Source: Discostella pseudostelligera (taxonomy: Eukaryota; Bacillariophyta; Thalassiosirophyceae; Thalassiosirales; Thalassiosiraceae). From it: a stretch of 41,093 nucleotides of DNA. The translations under genes were made by a program, and so were the position numbers. The stretch is from contig JALLBK010000023.1 in assembly GCA_036940085.1 (NCBI GenBank), forward strand, positions 1 through 41,093, written 5' to 3'. Positions 22,527 through 30,277 of the stretch are shown piece by piece. Below the pieces are notes generated by a model that searched no databases, was not told where the DNA came from, and worked only from the letters and a program-made list of their open reading frames with translations. The stretch's first letter is position 1. Each line of letters starts with the position of its first letter.

Positions 22527-22669
22527 GCTAGCAAGGTTCTATGCATATGCCAATAATTCATGACAACGGACGGGGGTGGCAATGGTAGTAGGCAGTATTG
22601 ATGATCGATGGTGGTAGTGGTAGATAGTGACGGTGGGCGGGGGGCGGAATCGGCTTCGGAGACGGCGTT

Positions 22670-22717
22670 TTTGGCGGGAAGCCTACGGAAAAAAATAGTA
22701 GCGAAATTTGGCGGGAA
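22670..22717 (+). promoter_or_regulatory. Two perfect E2F-like sites in a divergent promoter
   Basis: TTTGGCGGGAA occurs twice, at 22670-22680 and 22707-22717, spaced 37 bp, in the 265-bp spacer between the glycosyltransferase (starting at 22526, minus) and the DsbA-like gene (starting at 22792, plus). The full TTT-GGCGGGAA form matches the E2F/DP consensus. No functional evidence. Confidence 0.5.
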
Positions 22718-22791
22718 GAGCCGCCAACCCGTGCATCCTCCAACCCATATCCTCCCTCCTCTATCCTCTAGCACTAATACATAACTGCATC

Positions 22792-23980
22792 ATGGTCCTG
22801 GTTCCGCTAGCCCAGCGTAGCGTTCTCGGACGGACCATGGCAGCGCAGGCTGCGGCTGTCATCAGGTATTTTTCGGTGTCACCGTCACCGAAGTTGGTTG
22901 TTCCTGTTGAATTGGTCAGCGACACGTTGTGACCCAATGGGTGAGTGGCCACATAAATATCTCTCCTCTCCCTACCCCGATGGACATTTCACTCATTTGT
23001 TCTCCCCCCTGATCGATTGCTTTCATGAATCATTCTCATCCCAAGCTACATTGGAAAGAAACATCTGCAAACAGCGATGCAGCATGTTCTGTCCAAGCCA
23101 TTCAATACGGGTAACGATTCACCAACGCTAGCATGTGCAGTCATTCGAGTGCCCTTCTTTCTAGAGCCGGATTATGATGAATCTCTACCATACATAGAGA
23201 GTAATAGAGAACGCTTGATTAAGAAGTGGGGAGGCAAAGAGGGATGGGAGAGACAGAAACTTCGCCATGAGTACGTTGATGCATTTTATAGCCTGAATTA
23301 GATTTGTATGCACAATTCTTTCGACCATTGATATCATCGCAATAATATTTATTCAATCATCAGCTTAAAGGGTCGAGGATTAGCTGCTGGAATTCCCCAT
23401 TTCAATTTGGATAGACTCGCGAGCAACTCAATGGCGTCGCATAGGCTCATTCAACACATTGGGAAGCTCTACGGTTTACATGTTAGCGAGATGCTGTATG
23501 ATCGGTTGAATATGTGAGTATGATGATAATTTGATCGGATCAATTGTGCTGAATAATCTGATATGACTTATCATCGGTGCGTTACGGAACAGCTATTACT
23601 TTGTCGAAGGTCATGCTCTCAATGACAGAGCACGGTTGGCAAAAGTTACAGCTGGAACACTTTCGGAAGTTGTTGGGCAACCGCACCTTAGTGAGGAGGA
23701 GATCTTGTCATTCCTGAATGGAGACGAAGGTCGATCTGAGATAGAAAATGCTCTCCGTGCCTTGCAACAGCTGGGGGTGCATGGTATTCCGAAATTCATC
23801 ATTGAAGGATCCCACGTCGTAGATGGAGCAGCGGGACCGGAGACATTCATTCATATATTTAGAGAGATTGAAAAGAGGGGCAAAGTTTCACGAGGGCCTT
23901 TGTTTGGGGATATACTTGGGGTTAGTCACGAAATGCTGATGAAAGGAAGCCATACGAGAGAATCGATGTTGGTTGATTAG
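22792..23980 (+). CDS. DsbA/FrnE-like thioredoxin-fold protein with in-frame TGA at the catalytic Cys position
   Basis: Exons 22792-22940, 23046-23270, 23364-23513 and 23593-23980 sum to 912 nt in one frame, interrupted only by TGA at 22930-22932 (codon 47). The start region (LAQRSVLGRTMAAQAAAVIRYF) is Arg-rich and looks mitochondrial. FrnE-like members read SDTLCPWCYVGK at the active site. Here the sequence is SDTL-(TGA)-PNGYIGKKHL, so the first Cys codon is TGA, Trp is Asn and the second Cys is Gly. The rest is a normal FrnE-like protein: VIRVPFFLEPDYDE, LAAGIPHFNLDRL, ASHRLIQHIGKLYG, YYFVEGHALND, LGVHGIPKFIIEG and a GAAG stretch. It may be a selenoprotein, a pseudogene or a redox-dead homologue. 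I found no convincing SECIS in the 340 bp downstream. An alternative ATG at 22708 adds 28 residues in frame. Confidence 0.7.
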
Positions 23981-24320
23981 ACGATGATCAAAAATGATGG
24001 CTCACCAGTTACGGATGTAGTTTCACATGCTGATAATGGTTTCACTGGATGACGGATTAGCCGATTGCCACAGCGAATGCAAGATTGGTACGGCTCGTCC
24101 TGAGGATGTGAAGCCATATCTGAGGACGGCATGACTTACTTATTCACAGACCGGTCGCTTGGGGAGTAGTCGTCATCGAGTGTGCACTGCCAGAAATGAG
24201 AGTAAGCGATTCTACATATTCGTATTTGAAGTGAGATTTGGATTTTTCTGTGAAGTAAAATAACTCATTAAAGCAGCATGCTTTACACCATTACTGCATA
24301 TATTGCGCTGCCTCTGGCAC
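23981..24320. other. Convergent intergenic region with one short hairpin
   Basis: About 340 bp between the DsbA-like gene and sufD 3' ends. A small inverted pair CGTCCT / AGGACG (about 24095-24130) encloses roughly 21 nt. Otherwise no feature is seen. Confidence 0.45.
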
Positions 24321-26447
24321 TTAAACACTCTGAAATTCTCCACCGACCAAAGTCTTCTCACCCTTTGGAACCACATTCTCTAATCGACGAATAATTCTCT
24401 GCCGCAATCCATTCTCGTCGTTGAATCCTCCTGCAACCACCGTATCAACGCTGCTCCCAATCTCCTCCACGAACGCATACATTAGCAAATTACGTGCCAA
24501 CGTTCTATCCAATCCACGGCTTCGTAGATAAAACAATTCCTCCTCACTCAAATCTGAGACGGTAGCACCATGCTTGCATTGGACATCATCGGCAATGATT
24601 TCCAAACTGGGCGTGGCCCAAATACGTGCATGATCACTCAGTAGTATCGTTCGGCTGAGCTGTTCGGAATCAGTCTGTTGTGCCGATTGTTCGACGCGGA
24701 TACGTCCCCGAAAGCACGCGGTCGATCGTCCCCCGACCATATTCCGTTGTTCCTGTCGCGATATGGTCCCCTGGGCCATGTGATGGATATTGGTTCTCAT
24801 GTCAGTACGTTGCGCTCCACCCGACAGGGCAAATCCATTGATGGATGCCATGGCACCAGGACGGAGTAAGCTGGCGGAAATGGCAAGACGTGAACGACCC
24901 GATCCTCCCAGCTCCATAATCGAGGAGTCATATGATCCACCATCACCTGTAACATGAACATCAATCATTTCAAAGTTGCTATTGCGCAAGGCCGGACGAC
25001 GAGCCTCGACATCACGAGGGTTCTCATCCAATTTTGCCTTGGCCACCTCCTCATCGGACATCTCCACATTGGATGTGACAATCCCCCCTGATTCCTCGAG
25101 GAAGGAATGTGTCACGTTGGCATTGGATCCGACGAATATTTGCGTGTACCCATTCTTCAGTGTGGCACGGGGAGATGCTGCTCTACTTTCATCGAGATCG
25201 ACACACATTTGGACAAGAGATAAAATGCGACCATCGTTGACCACGGCCAATGTACGTGGATGGAATGCCACTCCCTTACTTTCATCTACGCCCTCACTGC
25301 TCCCACAGGAAGGAGTCTGAGCATTCACAACCAATACAGGTCTCGTCTCCGCATCATCCTTCGACTCAATATATGCCACACATCCCGCCTTGATGGAATT
25401 CAATGCCGCAAATGCTGCAGTACCCTGTTGATTATTAATGGCGAATTGAGATGTGGCCTTTCCAACACTGTGATCTGGACTACTCAACTTGGCAAGAGAA
25501 GTTAATGGACCCTTGGAATCATCGGGTACTTCGGCAGCGAGTTCATCCGTAAATCCATCCGGTAGACGGGAGAGATATTCGATTGTTTTGTCGGGTACTG
25601 CACCTGACTCAAAGTGTGTGGAATCGAGATTCTTTACACCCTCTGTTTGCTTACTCAATCGAGGACAAAATCGTCCATCGATGTACACGAGACGTGCGGT
25701 ACATTCGTCATCGTCCAACCATGCACCCTTATCCTTCAATGCAGAAATCAGCTTCTCCTTCGTTTCATTCTCACCTACTACATAATCACTCCCAATCCCC
25801 ACTGGCCTACTGGAATAATCTACCGCAATCAAACCATTGACATCAAAATTCCTCCATGCCTCGGCACCCCGTCGCAGCACTGGCAATCCATACGTTTCCA
25901 ATCCATATGCCGGATAGAGTGGACTCGTGGGCAAACGACGTGACACATAGGGTGTCCACTCCTCATCTTCACCATATTTTAAGATTGGTTCATCGACTAA
26001 TTCAACCTTGGTTAACAATCTCTCCTTGTGTAATTCGGAAATGGGACCAAGATAGGATGCTTCATCGCCAGAGCTGGTAAGTAGGGCTGTGAACCATGCA
26101 TCTGCATCTTTGTCAGAATTGGACATGCGACTTGTGCGGTAGGGTTCAAAGTCGGTAATGTAGGGTAGGGGCAAGCCATCTTCGCCTCGAATGACGAGTT
26201 GCTCATCTTCAGCGGTTGTAGCAACGTCTAGCTTGTCTTTGGTGGAAGATCCGTCGTTTTCGGGGCCTAATCCTATGCTCACGCCGAGAGAAGTTGTTGA
26301 CGATGAAGACGGCTTGAGTGGGTGTTGCAATTGAGAGTGAGGCAGGGTGAAGGCATCCACAACTGATGTGGCAGACAGGGCAGCGAGCGCTACTGCGGCG
26401 GCGGCGGTGGCAGTCAGCATGGGATAATTTCTCACTGAAGATTCCAT
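24321..26447 (-). CDS. sufD: Plastid-targeted SufD, Fe-S cluster scaffold subunit
   Basis: A single-exon gene of 708 codons. Residues 1-33 form a signal peptide ending in VVDAF-TLP, the diatom ASAF-type junction, followed by a Ser/Thr-rich transit peptide, so plastid import is predicted. The C-terminal half carries the SufB/SufD beta-helix core: ARIWATPSLEIIADDVQCKHGATVSDLSEEELFYLRSRGL (about 24500-24620) with the conserved HGAT and FYL-RG elements, then ARNLLMYAFVEEI. SufD partners SufB and the ATPase SufC in the SufBC2D scaffold that builds Fe-S clusters for photosystem I and other stromal proteins. In red-lineage plastids sufB and sufC are commonly plastid-encoded, so a nuclear sufD supplies the missing subunit. 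The N-terminal half is long and less conserved. Its promoter contains two GGCGGGAA motifs and a TGACGTCA site. Confidence 0.88.
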   Translation of the reverse strand: MESSVRNYPMLTATAAAAVALAALSATSVVDAFTLPHSQLQHPLKPSSSSTTSLGVSIGLGPENDGSSTKDKLDVATTAEDEQLVIRGEDGLPLPYITDFEPYRTSRMSNSDKDADAWFTALLTSSGDEASYLGPISELHKERLLTKVELVDEPILKYGEDEEWTPYVSRRLPTSPLYPAYGLETYGLPVLRRGAEAWRNFDVNGLIAVDYSSRPVGIGSDYVVGENETKEKLISALKDKGAWLDDDECTARLVYIDGRFCPRLSKQTEGVKNLDSTHFESGAVPDKTIEYLSRLPDGFTDELAAEVPDDSKGPLTSLAKLSSPDHSVGKATSQFAINNQQGTAAFAALNSIKAGCVAYIESKDDAETRPVLVVNAQTPSCGSSEGVDESKGVAFHPRTLAVVNDGRILSLVQMCVDLDESRAASPRATLKNGYTQIFVGSNANVTHSFLEESGGIVTSNVEMSDEEVAKAKLDENPRDVEARRPALRNSNFEMIDVHVTGDGGSYDSSIMELGGSGRSRLAISASLLRPGAMASINGFALSGGAQRTDMRTNIHHMAQGTISRQEQRNMVGGRSTACFRGRIRVEQSAQQTDSEQLSRTILLSDHARIWATPSLEIIADDVQCKHGATVSDLSEEELFYLRSRGLDRTLARNLLMYAFVEEIGSSVDTVVAGGFNDENGLRQRIIRRLENVVPKGEKTLVGGEFQSV

Positions 26448-26648
26448 TTGTAAATGGAGATGATATTATGGAAGGCTATGGCAGGAGGTGGTAAGTAGCG
26501 GTGGCGGTGGCGGCGGTGAGGAGGGTGAGAGTGAGAGTGCGAAGGAGGTGGCAAAAATCTTATGGTCATGGCGGATTTGGTGATGGGCGAGCGACGCGTG
26601 GAGGGGTCTGGCTGTCCCTTCGTGCTGACGAACTGCTGACGTTGCATC

Positions 26649-26656
26649 TGACGTCA
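26649..26656. promoter_or_regulatory. Full CRE-type TGACGTCA site upstream of sufD
   Basis: A perfect 8-bp TGACGTCA palindrome lies about 200 bp upstream of the sufD ATG, with a further TGACGT at 26637-26642. This is the bZIP/CREB-type core. Role unproven. Confidence 0.4.
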
Positions 26657-26702
26657 TGAAGATTCGCTGTCGTCACAATCTCCTTCAACTTCAAGGAGAT
26701 AT

Positions 26703-26727
26703 GGCGGGAAAGCGAAAATGGCGGGAA
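26703..26727 (+). promoter_or_regulatory. Pair of E2F-like sites upstream of sufD
   Basis: GGCGGGAA occurs at 26703-26710 and again at 26720-26727, 17 bp apart, about 260 bp upstream of the sufD start. No divergent gene is identified on the other side, only a pseudogene further downstream. Confidence 0.4.
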
Positions 26728-26779
26728 CTTCCTTTTCCACCTTCACTGGACGTGGACGTACGTGGACTAGGCTGTTATC

Positions 26780-27010
26780 TCCTGCAGGAACGTCGTTCCT
26801 TCCTGTGGCCCAAAACCACAGGAATTCCCCAGGACCAGGAAGTTCCTGCAGTAACCAACATGCAAAACAGGAACTGCACGTAGCCCAGTATGTTTTACCT
26901 GTAGACATTCCTGCAGATTACTGGCTAACAGTAACCATGGTTCCTCTAAAAATCATCCCAAAAAGCGGTAATTACCCAGGAACCAGGAAGTTCCTGCAGT
27001 AATTAACAAC
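26780..27010. repeat. Palindrome-rich intergenic element with imperfect 31/32-bp direct repeats
   Basis: Two near-identical copies, 26829-26859 and 26976-27007, differ by one inserted base and two changes. Both hold the palindrome CAGGAA-G-TTCCTG followed by CAGTAA. Just upstream, TTCCTGTGG (26800-26808) and CCACAGGAA (26816-26824) form a perfect 9-bp inverted repeat with a 7-nt loop, and GGAATTCC and CCTGCAGG palindromes adjoin. The block has no ORF of note. It could be a decayed MITE-type element or a regulatory cluster; I cannot tell which. Confidence 0.6.
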
Positions 27011-27389
27011 CTAGGACGTGGATGTAGACGACGCCCACGGACCGCATGCAACTTGACGCCACCCTACTAACGATGCACCATACCCCTTCCACTATTATCT
27101 TGTACTGATCAATACCATTGCTCCAGTACTGTCAAACACTGATTCCCAGTAAAATTAATCTTTATGGGGCAGCAGTGGAAAGAGGAAGGAGTGAAACAAG
27201 TACAAGTGACCACCATCGGTGCGCTGCCACTTGCCACTGCCGCTGCTCGACCATTTGCCCTCTGCCATGTCGCTCCACACATACGCAAATTCTTCATCAA
27301 TTGGTTAAGCTTAAAATGTCCAACAAAAGAGGCACAACTACAGGTCATCATACTTCAGCAGTTGATGTAGGGGCACCGTCGTCTAACGT

Positions 27390-28534
27390 TCAAGATTGGG
27401 CATTGGGCACTAACACAAGTGTACTTTCATGATCTTGCCAGTTTGCATACAATTGGTGAAGAGTTTGTGGAGTCTCCCCATTTCTTTTGCTTGGGAAATA
27501 CATGGAACATAGTAGTATAACCATGTGGATGCCCCACTGAAGGGGTTCTCCTGAGGACATGGTCTCCATAACAATCAAACAACACTAACATCAGGGTGGA
27601 ATGTGGATTTGCTATCAGAGGTTGCACTGACAACCAGACAACAGACACTTTTGTTCAATACCATGAGAGTGAATGTCACAATATCGATCACAAAGCAGTG
27701 TTGAAGCATCTTGTACAGGGTGTTTTAGCGGTTGAGGTTCGAATGAAACCTACTGGGCATTTCTCAGTTCCATTGTTCATTCCAAAAAAAAACTCCGCAT
27801 GCAAAACCATCCAAGATTTGTTGATGGACGAAACATCAGCTGATGTTGTGTTCGTAAGCGGTGGAGGGAATATTGCATCAAACAAAAAAGAAATACAAGG
27901 CGCAAGATTACTCCCAAAATGTTTTGTGCCCATCATCTTATCCTGATTCAAGCTGCTCCAGGTCTTATATACTGACTAGTGCATGTCAAATGATTCGCTG
28001 TGCGTGATTGAAATTCCCGATATCACACCCACTATCTTAACCTACATGTTGCATAATATTTATGGACTTGATATTCCTTCTTTGGATGACGACATCATGA
28101 CGAAGATTATCAGGGCAGCTGACAAGTACGGATTGGTCAACCTCAAACTTGAGGCCGAAGCATCCTATGTCTCTTCAACAGTCCTGACTTTGGAAAATGT
28201 AATGGAACATCTTCAATTTGCAGATTCCAATAATTGTGCCTATCTGAAAAAACAAGCGGTGGATTTTGTTGTTGGGAATAAGTTTCAAGTTCTGAAAGGA
28301 AAAATACTTGTGGATAGTCCCGAATCATGTCTGAGCAAGTGCATTGGCTTTGGTGGCAAGGAAAAGAGACAGAGTAGGACACAGGATGGGGTGGTCAAGG
28401 AGGAGGAGGAGTATAATGCAATGTGCATCAGTGAACTTCGCCGTATTGATCATCACAGAGGATTGCATATCGATGGATCTAGGGAAGCTTTGATTTCTGC
28501 TCTCGAAACTTATGACAATGGAGATGAAGAGTGA
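27390..28534 (+). pseudogene. MATH-BTB protein pseudogene with C-terminal SAP-like motif
   Basis: Read in one frame, about 27390-27600 shows a degraded MATH domain (FVESPHFFCLGNTWNIVV, then PCGCPTEGVLL) broken by TAA at 27518-27520 and 27569-27571. The domain continues in VECGFAIRG and LVQGVLAVEVRMKP. The BTB/POZ domain follows: DETSADVVFVSGGG, then, only in another frame (about 27904-27960), MFCAHHLILIQAAPGL, and back in the first frame SLCVIEIPDITPTILTYMLHNIYGLDIP, IIRAADKYGLVNLKLEAEA and ENVMEHLQFADSNNCAYLKK. An ending CISELRR...GLHIDGSREALISALE looks like a SAP motif. MATH-BTB proteins are Cullin-3 substrate adaptors. Two stops and two frame changes argue for a pseudogene; the 28 kb-side half (27983-28534) is open and could in principle be a separate short gene. 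Confidence 0.75.
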
Positions 28535-29014
28535 GGTAGAAGGAATTCTGTTTGTGTACGATGACTGGTACTTTGAAATGAAACAGAGTGATAAGGTTCT
28601 TCGGTTGCTCTGGTTTTTATTGTTCGTTGGATGGTTGATACCATCATCGGATTTATTGGGGCATACTTATATGCAACACCGCTTGTTTTGAGTTTTGCTG
28701 GTTGGTTGGATAATGTGAAAATAATGGAAGGCGACAACCAGCTCCAAGCTTAATACAGTGTGGTGGTAGACTCCACCGATAATATCCACTGGCGATGATG
28801 CATCAATTATATATTGTGGAATATTAATTGCACCGATGGACTCTGCCTCTGTATTATAATGATTTTGCAAGGATCCCTGGATAATTCATTAGGAACCACT
28901 GCCATCCACTGCACAAATTGTATTAATTCAATAATATAGAAGACATTTCAATAATATCAGAAGAGCGTGTCCTCCTACTTCCTGCTTTCAACATTCTTGC
29001 CACGTAGCGCTCAT
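28535..29014. other. Convergent intergenic region
   Basis: About 480 bp between the MATH-BTB remnant and the TMEM164-like gene. AT-rich; nothing recognisable. Confidence 0.6.
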
Positions 29015-29974
29015 TCATACACTTTTCTTAGATTCCTTGCGAACCACCACCCTCCCAAACACCTCCACGGCAGTAACCAAGAACTGAACAAAGAAAAACG
29101 CCGCCGCACAGCATAATGTCGACTGCAATCGAAAGTTGGGACCTGATACCATATCTCCCGGTGTGGGTGGAGGCGACAGCATGTAATTCAAATTCAATCC
29201 AAGTTTCAATGAAAGTGGAGTGGCCACACCAAAGTAGAATAGTCCAAAGTATGCACATGCCAACGTCCACCATTTCACAAAGTTCGACACAATACCATCC
29301 TTTCCGTAGGGCAAGACTGAGATTCGACCATATCGCAAGAAATAAATGACATACCCGATCAACGCATAGTGCATGAAGAAAAAGAATGGAATTTCCATCC
29401 ACATTGCCAAGTCAGATGTGTCGGGAGTAGTCACGGCCACGACAGCGAGACTTGTGTAAGGAATTATCAGCTGGTACATGATGTGCATTGTTTGCGTTGA
29501 TAACGGCACAAAGCATAAAATCATCCACATCGTCCAAAGGACATTGCATGGCATCCCCATGAATAGAAGTTTGCCAGGATATCCATTAATCTTGTAGGTA
29601 AGCTGACAGCTGTATATGATCAATGTGATGATTTTAATGAAGCGCGGTGGCTGCAGGTTATTGGCATTCGATTTTGGATATTGTGATACGGTGGGCAATA
29701 TCGTCCGGATGAGGAGGCACGATATTGCAACATAGATTATGTACTCCAACACATGACGTTCGGGGTGTAAATACCAACTCCCAACCATGGCACGTTGTCC
29801 ATCGGGAAGATCCTTGCAGTATGTGACATTACGAAAGTCATCTTCGCCATTGGGCCCGAGGTAGCACACGTCATGACCAGATAACTCAGTGGTTGGCGGA
29901 GGAGAGGTTAAGAGGGAGAGGTTGATGGATTTGGCGTACTCGCCGGCTAATGATAAAAGCTGTTTGCTCGTCAT
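29015..29974 (-). CDS. TMEM164-family multi-pass membrane protein
   Basis: A single exon of 319 aa starting at the ATG at 29974 (MTSKQLLSLAGEYAK). About seven hydrophobic segments follow a polar, partly acidic N-terminus: around residues 76-95, 112-126, 146-158, 162-182, 191-212, 235-255 and 285-305. LTYKINGYPGKLLFMGMPCNVLW and FFFMHYALIGY correspond to the conserved Cys (here Cys143) and His (here His202) regions of the animal TMEM164 family. Human TMEM164 is reported as a cysteine-dependent acyltransferase that builds polyunsaturated ether phospholipids and takes part in ferroptosis-linked autophagy. Function in diatoms is not known. It shares a divergent promoter with the FAD oxidoreductase. 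Confidence 0.75.
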   Translation of the reverse strand: MTSKQLLSLAGEYAKSINLSLLTSPPPTTELSGHDVCYLGPNGEDDFRNVTYCKDLPDGQRAMVGSWYLHPERHVLEYIIYVAISCLLIRTILPTVSQYPKSNANNLQPPRFIKIITLIIYSCQLTYKINGYPGKLLFMGMPCNVLWTMWMILCFVPLSTQTMHIMYQLIIPYTSLAVVAVTTPDTSDLAMWMEIPFFFFMHYALIGYVIYFLRYGRISVLPYGKDGIVSNFVKWWTLACAYFGLFYFGVATPLSLKLGLNLNYMLSPPPTPGDMVSGPNFRLQSTLCCAAAFFFVQFLVTAVEVFGRVVVRKESKKSV

Positions 29975-30152
29975 AATTTCAAGAGAGGAAGCGGTCACCA
30001 CTAAAGTGACAGAGGGCGGCGTTAGAATTTAGCGTTGGCAGTTGCGATGGCGGCTTTGGAGAGGTAGTACTACGCTTTGGCAGTGGTCATTGTCGCGTCG
30101 GCTCGGCGGGCGGGCGTCGGTCGGTGGATTTTTGGTGCACCACATCAGAGGC

Positions 30153-30175
30153 TTTCCCGTCACAACTTTCCCGCC
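30153..30175 (-). promoter_or_regulatory. E2F-like site pair between TMEM164-like and FAD oxidoreductase genes
   Basis: TTTCCCGCC at 30167-30175 (minus-strand GGCGGGAAA) is preceded by the weaker TTTCCCGTC at 30153-30161. Both lie in the divergent spacer between 29974 and the next gene. Confidence 0.35.
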
Positions 30176-30277
30176 CGCGATCTTTTCACATCCGCACATC
30201 AACAACAACAACAATCCACATCAATGCAATGCACCTCAATTATTCATCAATTCCAGTCTAAAGATATTATTATTGCC

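Noticed and set aside
23981..24130. Possible SECIS element after the DsbA-like gene (CACCAGT and ACTGG-A-TG can pair)
   Set aside because: The pairing runs through the TGA that should be unpaired in the quartet, and there is no suitable AA apical loop at the right distance.
27118..27432. Overlapping open frames before the MATH-BTB remnant
   Set aside because: No family pattern is visible and they overlap each other on both strands; the MATH reading lies in another frame.
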